Below are positions 11,381 to 21,815 of a stretch of 64,000 bases of DNA, in pieces. This stretch comes from Agelas oroides (Eukaryota; Porifera; Demospongiae; Agelasida; Agelasidae). The translations under genes and the position numbers were made by a program. Where the stretch lies: the NCBI GenBank assembly GCA_949130485.1, contig OX422187.1:248001-312000 (forward strand), read 5' to 3'. Position 1 is the first letter of the stretch, and the number at the start of each line of letters is the position of its first letter. The notes under the pieces were generated by a model. The model ran no database searches. It saw only the letters and a list, made by a program, of their open reading frames with translations, and had not been told where the DNA came from.

Positions 11381-11487
11381 CATTCCACCTCTTCAGTATA
11401 GATACTAGGAGACATCCATTGAACAGCCCCACCCCCATTGAGCAGTTCTTGTCTCACTGTCCAGTCCATTCCACAATTAAAATGTGT
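11381..11487. repeat. Dispersed repeat, copy 2 of 3
   Basis: CATTCCACCTCTTCAGTATA through CCATTGAACAGCCCC to the Cs and TG run, closely matching copies 1 and 3. Its left part was displaced to the other side of the hAT-type element. Confidence 0.85.
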
Positions 11488-11578
11488 GTGTGTGTGTGTG
11501 GGTGTTGGGTGGGTGACACCTACTCCGGAGGAACCAGTCCCTTCTCTCTATAGGTTAAGGAAAAAACTTGGAGACTTG

Positions 11579-11718
11579 GACATCCAACCCTCGCTGTGTG
11601 GTGCTTCTTCCTTTTGTCCATTCCACCTCTTCAGTATAGATACTAGGAGACATCCATTGAACAGCCCACCACAGTACTTGTCTCACTGTCCAGTCCATTC
11701 CACAATTAAAATGTGTGT

Positions 11719-11763
<45 letters not shown>
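11579..11763. repeat. Dispersed repeat copy 3 plus TG microsatellite
   Basis: Third copy of the repeat, ending in CCACAATTAAAATG and an almost pure (TG)n run at about 11711-11763. The microsatellite gives open frames such as VCVCVCV, which are not genes. Nothing recognised from 11980 to 12350. Confidence 0.9.
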
Positions 11764-11765
<2 letters not shown>

Positions 11766-12353
11766 TGCATGTGTGAGTGTGCGTGTGTGTGTGGTCACTG
11801 TGGTGCACAGCGTTCTAGTGGAGACAAAAATTTTGGGAAATTTAGACCATAAGAGAGTGCTTCTGAGGCCATCAGAGACCACCATAACCACATCAGGCGA
11901 TACATCGTATGGTGGCTTCTACAGTGCCATGGATGGTCCGGGGAGACCGCTTTTGGGGGGACCACTTATAGTATGACAGGCAGAGATAGGAACTGCACGA
12001 ACTGGGCTACAATGACACGAAGCTTGAATTATTAGGCATTACTTATTCCCGTGATAGTTGCATTCCTACCATACAAAACGCAATATTGGCTTGCCACCAC
12101 ACTACATCCCTACCACTTCTGTAGGCAGCTGAAATTATATTGAAACAAGCGTTAAAATAAGTTACCAATCAATCTTGTTGTACGATCTAATAGCACGACA
12201 GTACTACGTATTTATTCATCCTAAATCTGGCTTACCAATCAAGCAAAGTATGTTGAGGAGACAAATCGAGTAGTTCGACTTCTAATTGTTGCCTACCCCA
12301 AAAGTTCAAAGGTTGCAGCTGTGGGGTCACGACCCATTGCTAGTGTCACGTGA

Positions 12354-12846
12354 TCACGTCAATCCTACATCTCCCAACGACAGCTGGCTTTCATAAACTC
12401 CATCATCAACATGCAAGCCAGTGACCTCCCCAAGCAGCTACTCGAAGCCAGAGTTGTAAACCCCAGAGCTAAAGGAATCACTGTCACCTGGGGAAACCTC
12501 CTTGACGAGCTCAGCCTCCCCTCCATCAAACAGCTTCTTAGTACACCCCGCAACAAAGAGACCTGGAAACGATCAATCAAACGGCTCCTGAACATCCGAG
12601 CATACATCACCATGCTAGATCAATGCGAGGAATATCCCCTAGGTGACTGTGATTTACCGATTGGAAGACCCGCCCCACACTGGACCGTCACCCTCCAGGA
12701 CACCCACGCAACCCGTAGGAACAACTTTCGCATCCGCCTTCTAGTAGGGTGCGACGGGCTAGAAGCAGATGCCAGTCGCTTTCGATGGAGGAAAGATCGC
12801 AGCCAACCTAATAACCCCACCTGCAAACTCTGCCACTCTGTTACGT
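12354..12846 (+). pseudogene. LINE ORF2 3'-terminal fragment
   Basis: An open frame (RQSYISQRQLAFINSIINM... then the ORF from 12411 to 12848) ends in NNFRIRLLVGCDGLEADASR, FRWRKDRSQPNNPTCKLC. The pattern FR.RLL.G...L...R.R...P.CxLC is the post-RT tail and zinc-knuckle start of many LINE ORF2 proteins. The second half of the knuckle is missing, the frame closes at TAG, and upstream lies a stop, so it is truncated at both ends. The family differs from the LINE tail at 61440-62163. Confidence 0.65.
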
Positions 12847-12849
12847 AGG

Positions 12850-14009
12850 TTTACAATCTATGGTAGAATGAACTAGTTCAACACAGAATGCGAAATTTTG
12901 TGTAGTGAATATGTGGTCAAATCATGTTTTAGTACAGTGGTATTTTGTACAGTATTTCACCAAGCGTCTCAGTCCAAAAATCAGTCCATCGTCCAGTCCA
13001 TAGTCAAAAGTCCAGGTTTTACACCAACCCTGTCATCCCGCCGCGATATCACATGCGAATCGATACCAGCCTCCTTTCCTTTGAGGGGAGAGCCTGGGAA
13101 CGAGGCTAGGTTTCCTGCTCTAATTTCTATGGAGATCTCTCTCTGAGACATTTCGGATAGAGGTGACATACCTAAATTTACAGTTTGTAGTCTCTCGAAT
13201 CCAGACTCTTGCGAGAATCTGGCTACTCGACACTAACACTCAGGAAATTATGGCCATGTTGATGTTTTTGTTGACAATTGGACCGTACAGTAGTTTCAAC
13301 ATTGGCATTGTGCTATGTTTATGAAAACCATGTGGACTGGGAGCATGTCATGTGTAGATTCCTTAGTGAATAGCGATTTTTGAAAATTTCGTTGAAATAA
13401 TTTCACGAATTCACTGCTCTCGCAAGCCGGACACGTAATATGCTGTGGGTGTGGCATACAAGCCTGGTCGGTTTATCTAGCACGCACCGTACTGTCACAC
13501 TGTCATCCCCTCGAGCTCGAAGCTGTCAGCAAAGCAATGTCTACTTCGAAGGTGTCTCCTTGGAGAGAGTTCCTTGCGGATTCGGCAGCTTAGTCCCGGG
13601 ATGTTGTCCATCGATGCTTCTTGCCTTCAGAGCGTGAAAACTGCATCGTGCATCAAAAATTTTCGTTGGAATATTTTTGCAAACACTTGCAAATTCGCGA
13701 AATTTGCAAAATTGAAGACCCACGAAAATTAGCGCTATACAGTATGTTGTTCACCTCAAAACATCTAAATTTCCAGTGTGAGGCAAGATCTTCTAACCAG
13801 TTAAGATTGGGCTGGGTTAAGTGGACAGTGTAACAACACGCCCATGTTTTGTAACACCAGTTCTCTACCAAACAACAAGAGTGGTTAGTCATCATTAAGT
13901 TTTCAACAAACTATTGGAGGTGGTTCTGCTGCATTCGCACTTTGCAGACTTCTCTTGGTACTGTCGTGTCTGGTGGTGAGTCTAAATGCTAACTCTTTCT
14001 TTCTCACAG
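12850..14009. other. Stretch without a recognised gene
   Basis: Contains half of a TAGCCTCG-family foldback (GCCTGGGAACGAGGCTA at about 13091-13107) without its partner end, and an AT-rich piece with AAAATTTTCG-type inverted motifs at 13655-13735. A short block, TTTCCAGTGTGAGGCAAGAT (about 13769-13788), resembles the region just downstream of the tRNA-like head at 20.6 kb. Confidence 0.5.
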
Positions 14010-14763
14010 CAACCCTCTTCTCCTGCGGGCAGCTCAGAGGACGAGGGTAAGCCCCCTTCATTAGATGGCAGCTCCTGTGATCCTCCGGACGATGTCTTCC
14101 TGATGGTAACCCAGCAACACAGGGAGAACAAGATCCTGTGGGAGGTCCCCTACAATCCAGGACCCTCCATCACTGCCTCTGGTATGAATACTCATTCTGG
14201 TGTGGAACTTGAAATACTGACTGCTTGAAACACTGACTGCTTGAAATACTGACTGCTTGAAATACTGGTGAAGCGAGTACTCACACGCACACACCTACAT
14301 GTACTAACTTGTGAGTCACATGCTCATGTGTGACCTTATATATATATACATACCGCTATTATACACTGTACAAAGGCTTGGGGTATGGGACTCATCAACC
14401 AAAGGGATGGAGTAAGGTGTTTTCTCCTCCAAAAAATACTTTCTAATAGTTTCAGATCCACATACGTGCGCATTTATGATAAACACAGATTTGACATTTG
14501 ACTAAGTGTAGTGCTGCACTACAAATTGCAGCAATACAAATATATTTATCTCATTGACTTCCTAGGTGGTATGTGGACGAATTCTGGAGACACCACCACC
14601 AGTCTCTTGGCTCGACAGCTGAGCCAGCCGGGCACTAGCAACATCACGCTGGAGGGGGGAGGGGGTGCGGGTGGCCTTGCCCACTCCATGTTTCCCATCG
14701 AGAACTACGATCTGATCTACAAGAGCTGGAAGGATGATATCATCTGGGACAGTGAGGCTGTCA
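14010..14763 (+). pseudogene. TAF1-like gene fragment, two exons
   Basis: Exon 1 (14010-14181) follows a good acceptor TTTCTTTCTCACAG and ends TCT G before GTATGA. Exon 2 starts at 14566 after TGACTTCCTAG. The split codon G|GT joins exactly in phase. The joined reading has DDVFLMVTQQHRENKILWE and, in exon 2, MFPIENYDLIYKSWKDDIIW, DSEAV, resembling the TAF1 segments around MVTQ..W(E)D.I.W and FPI.NxDL.Y..W.DNIIWD (TFIID largest subunit). Known TAF1 homology continues for hundreds of residues, but here it stops at DSEAV, about 40 bp before a transposon-derived frame. No further TAF1 exon is seen. I read it as a truncated copy or an interrupted gene; assignment is from memory of the family. Confidence 0.6.
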
Positions 14764-14806
14764 CGCATATCCCTCGCTGCTCGAGTGTAGCTGCTCTGCT
14801 AGTGGT

Positions 14807-15265
14807 ATGGCGAAACGGGGAGCAGAATTGATGTCGCCCTCACTTTTGGCAAATATTCCGAAACGCTCTAAGGACTGCCACGAGCGGTTTCGTTTAGACA
14901 CGGGGGAGTGGACTGATTCGAGCGATGAAAGTTATACAGAGAGTGAGGTGCCTAACTCGAATCCACCAAAGAAAAAGTTGAGTCTGCCAAAGGAAGGCAA
15001 GGAAAATCGATGGCGATTTGTGGACAAAGCAAAGGAAGCAGCTCTTCAGAAAAGTTTGTACCCAAAAGTACCGCTACAAGCACAAAATGGGCTGTGTCGA
15101 ACTTTGTTGCGTGGCAAGATGGCCGAAACGCTCATTATTGCATTGATCCGAGAAGCAAGTCCCCCTGGATCTCCTTGAAAATATCGATATTGCTGTCCTT
15201 AGCAAGTGGCTAAGTTGCTTAGGCGTCTCACTCTCTGTAGAACTGCTCCCTGTTTTGCCATAACA
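14807..15265 (+). pseudogene. Crypton/DUF3504-type tyrosine recombinase, N-terminal relic
   Basis: A 123-codon frame opens MAKRGAELMSPSLL with an acidic stretch (TDSSDESYTESEVP), then ENRWRFVDKAKEAALQK. In the next frame it continues VPKSTATSTKWAVSNFVAWQ, DGRN, and in a third frame VPLDLLENIDIAVLSKWL. These three pieces in order match the conserved N-terminal block of DUF3504/Crypton-type recombinases (FV......L......KNT..A...F..W, then P.DLLE..D...L..WL). At least two frameshifts and loss of the catalytic domain make it dead. It abuts the TAF1-like exon. Confidence 0.65.
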
Positions 15266-15540
15266 CACTTCACTAGCAGAGCAGCTACACTCAAACAAAC
15301 TTAGCCACATAGTGTTCCTTCACCTCTTACCTTGCCTTCCAGTTCCGTGCTGGGTCTAACTGATCATGACTGAGTTTCATGAGTTCATGTATGACCTTGT
15401 TTAAATTTTTGTTGTGTTGTACATGTACTGTACTTTTTGGGGGATAGCATGTTGCAAATATAGCCACTCTTCACATATAGTCACAGTTCACACCTGATAT
15501 AGCTGAATCAGCTCTTCCGTGGGCATGTTGGCCATTTATA

Positions 15541-15738
15541 CAGCAGATTGCAAAAGTCTTGCAACAAGCAAGCTGAACAGTGGAAAACCACAATTGATTT
15601 ACTGTGTTCTAACCAAGAGGAAGGGGACTGCTCAGGCTCCCCCCCCCAAAGATAATCAGAATCAGATTCATATGTGGTAAATCAATTGTGGTTTTCCACT
15701 GTTCAACTTGCTTGTTGCAAGACTTTTGCAATCTGCTG
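15541..15738. mobile_element. Mariner/Tc1-like MITE with TA duplication
   Basis: About 60-bp terminal inverted repeats starting CAGCAGATTGCAAAAGTCTT and containing ACAAGCAAG(C/T)TGAACAGTGG, flanked by TA on both sides. Length 198 bp, no coding. The TA duplication and CAG-type end fit the Tc1/mariner group. Confidence 0.8.
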
Positions 15739-16023
15739 TAAGTCTTCTATAATCTTAGCAACCACCTAGCAACAGGCTATAACAGGCTATGCAGCCACTA
15801 CTTATTTGTATTACTATTATTGTCCTTTGTGTCATATTCTTATCTGTTACATATGAAGTACCTGTTCTCACTTCCACATTGTATTCCAACAAACACCACT
15901 GTGCGATTTCATTGGTCTATTCCGAAGTATTTTTCAAAGCTCTAATATTATTGGTCAATTAGCATACACGACAACATGCGCATATCCGCCGTTGCCCTAA
16001 CAACACTCTAACTTAAACTACTA

Positions 16024-16378
16024 CAGTGGAACCTCCCTTAACAGACATTCTCTATAGCGGACACCTCATTACACAGGACAAAATGTTGCAGTCCGGATTG
16101 AATTTGCATTACGCCTAATACTTTACAGCTCTCTGAAATGCAGACACCTCGCTATTCCGTAATGGCTGGCCTCTCGCACAAGATTGTCTGGGACTGCTGA
16201 TTGATTCACCAACTGGACATTATACTAACACTGGTACGCATAGTTCTATAGCCTCTGGTTATCCTTTGGCGCATTGCCACGCCTACCGGAAATATACCGG
16301 AAGCCTCTGAAGTAGGGACACCTCTTTACTCAGGACACTTGAGATGACACCAATGGTGTCTGCATTATAGAGGTTCCA
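16024..16378. mobile_element. pogo/Tigger-like MITE, right end imperfect
   Basis: Starts after TA with CAGTGGAACCTCCCTTAACA and shows the repeating theme GCGGACACCTC / GGACACCTC; the right side reads TCTGCATTATAGAGGTTCCA. CAGTGGAACCTC-type ends with TA insertion are typical of pogo/Tigger elements. The final CTG-TA at the right end has decayed. Confidence 0.6.
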
Positions 16379-16559
16379 AACGTTACTAAAACACTGAAAT
16401 TCAATAATGATCAGATGTAACAGTAAATTTTCCTTGAGCGTGACTAAATGCTGATTGTGCATAAAGAAGGTTACCATATGATATATACCAGAATACAAGG
16501 GTGTGTACATGTACAAACAGTCATATAGGAGATGCCAACAGTCAGAGCCAGAGTCACCA

Positions 16560-19500
16560 CTAAATCGACCGCGTGATGAGCTTCTCAACCTTGGTTGCAA
16601 TGTGTTTTGCATGCATGTATTTGCGGATGTGGTGTAAGTGGGGACGGATCATGTATACTAGTATCTTCCGTTGGCTTGGTTCTGCACAGTCAATAGCCTT
16701 CTGAATGACATAGTTGGCATACTGGTCTTTCATCATAATGAGGAGAGCACTGGAGGGGGGAGAAGGAGGGATGAGAGTGAGATAATGGGAAAGGATAAAA
16801 TGGGAGAGGGAAGGAGAAGTCCAAAGAGAGTGGCATGAGGGAAAGGGAGGGAGGGATGAATGGGAGAGGGAAGTAAGACGAGGGGAAGGGGTCGAGGGAT
16901 GAAGAAGATCAAGAGAAAAGTGATGGCTATCTAGTGCAGCAATTTTCCAAATCTTCGCATCAAAAGAAAGCTCCAAGAGTAGAGCATTTTTTTGGCCCTT
17001 TGCCCAGTGTAGGAGAAAAACAAGCACCTCATGTCTGCTGTTAGCCCATGTGCATTAACTTACAAGTGAATACCAGGTGTTCATGCTCCCCCCCCCCAGA
17101 CAGTACTCCAAAGTGAAAAGCTGGAGCGGGTTCTATGTGTCTCTCATATGGTGTTGACCTTGCAAAAATGCTTTGCACATGAATATAATTATGTGGTCAG
17201 GCTTCCTATTCAGCTGTAAAGAAGCTTACCACACAATTATATCCACGTGCACAGCTTTTTTGCAAACAGCAGTACAGGCTTTTTTGTACCATGGGAATGT
17301 GGGAAATAACTAACAGGAAGTGATTGTAGTCACTTTCGGTGTGATGGGATTCATCTAGATGAATTTCATTCATTCAAGAGTGGGCACATTTAGCCTTGTT
17401 CCAGGATTTTGTGAAAGACTAATACACACTGTGTGCATGTGTAAAGTCACTGGTGTTATGCACTGAGCACTTCCTGGTTATTGGTAGGCATCTATCAGAT
17501 CGGAGAGATCAACTCACTAATGGTGGTGTGACTTAAGGAACCTAGCCGTTTTCTATCAATTCTGAAGAAATAGTATTCTTCTCCTATACAAAAAACACTT
17601 GGAGCAAGGCTAGGGCATAGCAAGCCATTTCAGTGCATCTGGATAGTGTCTGACAAGCCATGCACTCAAGAATGTGGTCTATTGGGGAGTGACAGTATCT
17701 AGTCCGGTAAAAGGGCTTGTCAGACGGCGTTAGGTGTATACTGAACAAGAACAGTCTAAAGTAACAGTAAAGTAACATTGTAATCCACAGCAAAGTAATC
17801 CCGTCTTACTCTTGTTGCTGTATCACCTCTTCGACGATTTGTCGTCTCGCTTGCCGAGATGCATGACTAAGACACTTCTCAATCACATTGCTGTAGACAA
17901 AAGCAAAGCAGACGTGGTTTAATGGACCTGCAGCTAAGAAAATGCCTAATTAATTAATCAGGGCTACTAATTGCTAGGTATCAAAAAGCAAAATGCAAGA
18001 TTTTTGTATGCCCTCTCACCTTGCAAATTTGTGCTGAGAAAGAACACAGATGTTGCCCTTTAGGCTGCCAGTAATCTTCAATTGCTCCTCTTGACGTCCA
18101 CTCTCCAGAATGTGCTGGATGACATAATTGCCATACTGGTCCTGTAAAACAAAGAAGAACTCACTTTACTTTTTCACAGAAGACTGGCATCACACTCCAA
18201 GATGCTAGTAAAGGATTCACGTAAGTTCATACACAGACCAGAGAAAACAATGAATAGCAAATCTGAGTACATTTTGGTTAGTGGCATGGTGCACACATAA
18301 TTTCTTGTTACAAAGTGGTGGCTAGAGGAAGGGGCAGTATATCCCAGACTTAACAGCTAGGAAGAAAAGGCTTCTGTCTGTAGAGTGTTAATTATGGTGA
18401 GCAGGGTTGCCTGCCCTGTCACATGCAGCCATAGGTTCAAACTACATCTCTCTCTCACACACACACCAGCACAAGTTGCTCTGTGTTGTCCAGCAGTTCC
18501 AGCAACACTAGCTTGGTCTGCTCTGCATTGCAGTACTCCAACACTCGCTGAATGATTCTGCACCCATATTTATGGGTCGCCAACTCGAAAACCTATAATA
18601 GTACACACAAATTAATGTTCTGTTAGCACCAGAGCCTTCTTTGGTTGTCTCTTAGCACACATTATTTCAGAATGTTAAGAGTGGTACTCACATGTTCTTT
18701 GAAGGACAACATAACCAAGTTCAGTAGAATTGGGTCAACAAACTCGATGCATTTCTGGATGACGTGGCTTCCATTCGCGTCTTTCACACAGGTGAGGATG
18801 TCACCTTCCAGCTCGGCTAGGATCTCGGCCTATATTGGACAGATAGCCACGTACATAAAAGGAGTCTGCTTTGAAGAGACACTCAGAAAATGTAGTTTAA
18901 AAAAACCTTTCTAGATTATCACTTTAATGAGGAATGCCACTACTACATATTTAACACTAGCTTACCTGGTGAGCAGATGGTGACATTTCAATGGCTTTCT
19001 GCATCACACGGCAGCCATAGGTGTGTGTTGAAAGAGACAGAACATGGCCTTGTAACTTTTGTAGAAGTGCCAGTTTCTGCTCATCACTACCAAAGTCGAA
19101 AAACTTTTGTATAATATAATTTCCAAAACGATCTTCCATTAGTACATGAGCAGCAGGTAATAATTCCTTGAAAAGCATTTGGTTATCTTCAGCATTGGCC
19201 AACTCAATCTGCTGCTGAATGAAACGTGAGCCATGTTGGTCTTGACAATATTCGACATAGTGGCCAGGTGGAATGCTGTTTAAGGTGAGGTGATTAGCCC
19301 TGCTGTTTCCTGAGTCAGCACTGCTGCTGCTACTGGAGCTATTTCTCAATTGGCCAGTTGGTGTCTGTTTTGTGAGGGTAACAATTAACACATCAAAGGA
19401 AAAGGTAAACACAGCTGTGATGGCAGTAAACATCTGTTCTCATAACCCTCTCCCATACTAGTACACTACATTATCACAAAATTAGTGAATGCAAGAATAC

Positions 19501-19898
19501 TACTCACGTCGGCTGCAGAAACTGGAGGACACCACAGCATACTCCAAGAGGAGTGCTGCAAAACGTAACAAAAATGTTCGGTTTGCGTGAGTTGTAGGGA
19601 AAAAAAGTGAAGTTTATGATTCGGTACATGTAGCGGTTTAAATATTACGAGACATGCACCTCTGGAGCTCCTAGGGAAACCTACCTCTTCGAATGGTGTC
19701 GGTCGTAGGCCTGCTGCAGCCAGCTGCATATTCGCCATCTGCAAACGCCAAGGCATAAAAAAATACGGTATTTCTTCCCGGTTATGGTAGACAGATGCGT
19801 AAAGAGTATCTATCATGCATGACACTGACCATCTGACTCATGTGATCCATCCCGTTGCTCACATATGGAACACTCAGTTTCTCCCAAGCACGATTCAT
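16560..19898 (-). CDS. PUM: Pumilio-family RNA-binding protein (PUF), nine exons
   Basis: Exons, 5' to 3': 19898-19830, 19738-19685, 19555-19508, 19364-18966, 18829-18692, 18592-18467, 18141-18020, 17890-17810, 16749-16560. All have GT-AG borders and matching phases; total 1227 nt, 408 aa with stop TAG. Eight PUF repeats cover nearly all from [17 protein letters not shown] onward, ending [20 protein letters not shown] and a C-terminal helix. Base-reading motifs, R1-R8: SRFIQ, NYIIQ, CRVMQ, SHVIQ, CRIIQ, NYVIQ, SNVIE, NYVIQ. PUF proteins bind UGUANAUA-type 3'UTR elements and repress or destabilise mRNA in the cytoplasm. The N-terminus before repeat 1 is only about 60-80 residues (Ser run [10 protein letters not shown]), much shorter than in vertebrate Pumilio. 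The ATG at 19898 is preceded by a weak acceptor-like TAG, so an upstream exon (candidate 29763-29368, same phase) is possible. The last intron (1,060 nt) contains a purine-rich tract and a dispersed repeat. Confidence 0.93.
17150..17285. repeat. Dispersed inverted repeat inside the last PUF intron
   Basis: TGCACATGAATATAATTATG, a central GGCTTCCTATTCAGCTGTAA, then the inverse CATAATTATATCC-like block ACACAATTATATCCACGTGC and GCTTTTTTGCA. A related stretch lies at about 60198-60272 (GGCTTCCTGTTCAGCCTGTA, then CATAATTATATTCATGTGCA). Probably a small MITE; no TSD resolved. Confidence 0.6.
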
Positions 19899-20590
19899 CT
19901 ACGCATCTATTCATGTACGGCTTCACGCGATCCATCCAATTTCGAATATGAATAGTTATTGAATTACGTAATAATAACCTAGTCTCGCAAGCCATACCCT
20001 TCGCAGAGAGAGGAAGGGTCTGGTCACGCTGTAACTACCGGTTTGCGTGAGTTATACACCCACGCATTATGATGACAATTAAGAAACCCACACTAGCCTC
20101 GTTCTCAGGCTCGTGCGTGGGCGGGGAGAAAAGAGCCTGCACATACACACCGTTAGCGTATGCGCCAAGTTTCCTTGGTAACCTGCGCCATGGATAATAT
20201 AGTACACGTAGTACTATTATCCATGCCTGCACGAGACTGGGAACGGGCGTAGATAATAGAGTCGACTCTATTATCTATGGAACGGGTGAAGATGGAAAGT
20301 GAAGGTGAGAAGAACTAATGATCTGCTAGTCGAGACAAATTAAGAAAACAGTACGAAGCCATGATGCTCAGCTAAGAGTAGAGCATTGTCGCTGTCATGA
20401 AAGCATGCAGACCCGCCCGTCGCTTTATGCGACGGCAAGCTTGGAGACTCGCATAGAGAGACTGCAAGGCTAACGCAGCTATAAATAGTCTATATCCTGT
20501 AAGCATGCAGTTAGGTAAAATGGAAAATGGATACAGCATAGTAAAGGCATTCAGTAACCATCTGTGCGGTATATATGTGAGGGCTGGTGG
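19899..20590. other. Upstream of PUF: foldback remnants, no gene seen
   Basis: Holds a TAGCCTCG-family-like foldback (TAGCCTCGTTCTCAGGCTCG at 20094, inverse-like CGAGACTGGGAACGGGCGTA ending near 20250) without clear TSD, and two small palindromes, GGATAATATAGTACACG and inverse near 20190-20224 and TAGATAATAGAGTCGAC with its inverse at 20250-20278. No CpG-type promoter or TATA box could be assigned to the PUF gene. Confidence 0.5.
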
Positions 20591-20597
20591 TTGTCCA

Positions 20598-20672
20598 ACT
20601 GTCGTGGCTCAGTGGCAGAGCACTGACGGCTCAAGCCAGAGGTGTCCTGGGTTTGACTCCCAGTGACTGCCG
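20598..20672 (+). repeat. tRNA-like SINE head or tRNA pseudogene
   Basis: A good A box TGGCTCAGTGG (20605-20615) and B box GGTTTGACTCC (20650-20660) have the spacing of a tRNA gene. The D stem (GCTC/GAGC) and T stem (CTGGG/CCCAG around TTTGACT) pair, but the anticodon stem has a mismatch and the acceptor stem does not pair (ACTGTCG against TGACTGC). I therefore call it a tRNA-derived SINE promoter rather than a working tRNA. The body is probably the following ~250 bp, which includes TTTCCAGCATGAGGCAAGAT. Confidence 0.6.
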
Positions 20673-21029
20673 GTTTTTCTATTTTCACCTCATAACATCC
20701 AAAATTCATTTATTTCCAGCATGAGGCAAGATGCTCTGAGCAAGGAAAAGGATGGTTCCAACTGTCGTTTAGAACATTGGTGAAGATGGAAGAGCGCCTT
20801 CGAGCACTGAAGGTGAATGTCACATTGTTGTAACATGTAGCTGTGAGGAACCTTGATGCAGGTTAGAGTATATAAGCTACTCATGTAGTATCTTGTGCTC
20901 ATATATGCTTACACTAACAGTGGTGATATCATATTGTGAGCAGTGGTTAATGTGTAAGCAATGGTTAATACTTGGTCATATGTAAAGAAAAACACAACTA
21001 GATTGTTACATGTACACACTACAGACCTT

Positions 21030-21090
21030 TTCAGAGGTAGCATAGCTGTAGAGTAGCAAATCACTCATGCGTGCTAATTAAATAATGACA
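21030..21090. repeat. Short dispersed duplication, copy 1
   Basis: CAGACCTTTTCAG, GTAGAGTAGCAAATCACTCA and GCTAATTAAATAATGACAAG recur at about 21580-21660 (with CTGCAGAGTAGCAAATCACT). The two hairpins at 21257-21444 lie between them. Confidence 0.6.
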
Positions 21091-21256
21091 AGTGTTGTGT
21101 TTGATGTACCGCATTGCATTCACCTAGTTACCACAAGATTTGGTTTGTGGTGCACAATACAGAGTTCTGCAGAATCAAAACCGTATTGACTTCCTTATAT
21201 AGAAGTCAAAGTTTGCACTGCTGGTCCGCTCGAGCTAATGTGACTCACCCTTTATG

Positions 21257-21444
21257 TAATAGTTATATCCCTCCCTGGGGGGTGGTCGTTTTACACATTT
21301 GTGTCGGGCGTAGCCCGACACAAATGTGCAAGACCACACCCCAGGGAGGGATATAACTATTATATAACCTGTTACCTAGGCAACATCACTGTAGAAGAGA
21401 GATATGGGCAACATTCTTATATGTTGCCTAGGTAACAGGTTATA
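21257..21444. repeat. Double hairpin element, copy 1
   Basis: First hairpin: TTATATCCCTCCCTGGGG against CCCAGGGAGGGATATAA, closed by TGTGTCGGGCGTAGCCCGAC. Second hairpin: ATAACCTGTTACCTAGGCAA against TTGCCTAGGTAACAGGTTAT. A related copy is at 33122-33282. Likely a composite MITE. Confidence 0.75.
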
Positions 21445-21711
21445 TCTAATTATGTGTCTTGTTCCCAGCCACTTAAGTATCAATCAAGGACAGTTGGGTC
21501 ATTCACGCTTTGCACTTACGTGTCACTGATAAGCTTTTCCTGAGTGAGCCTTCTGGTTGGGTATTGTATATATACATGTACAGACCTTTTCAGGTTGGTT
21601 GAGGATGCTGCAGAGTAGCAAATCACTCAAGCATGCCTAATTAAATAATGGCAAGCATTGTGGAGCGTGAGAGAGTTGTATTGTGTGTTTATAGGCAGCA
21701 TGGTAGCGTAT

Positions 21712-21815
21712 TAGTCTATCAAGCTAGACCATCCTCTCACCCTCCAGAAAAGTGAGAAGAAAGGTGAGAGATCTCTCACTTTTCTGGGTGAAAGAGGGTC
21801 TAGCTTGATAGACTA
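21712..21815. repeat. Hairpin with TAGTCTATCAAGCTAGACC arms
   Basis: Arms TAGTCTATCAAGCTAGACC and TCTCACC..CAGAAAAGTGAGA are repeated inverted on the right, giving a ~104-bp near-palindrome. No TSD resolved. Nothing else recognised from 21816 to 22800 apart from an AT microsatellite at 22150-22190. Confidence 0.75.

Noticed and set aside
11438-11976. ORFs translating as VCVCV or HTHTHT
   Set aside because: Produced by TG/CA microsatellite runs.
16750-17027. N-terminal extension of the last PUF ORF on the minus strand
   Set aside because: The frame upstream of 16749 is intronic: the CCTCCAG acceptor and phase agreement with the exon ending at 17810 place the border there.
20598-20672. Functional tRNA gene
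   Set aside because: A and B boxes and two stems are good, but the acceptor stem does not pair and the anticodon stem is imperfect.
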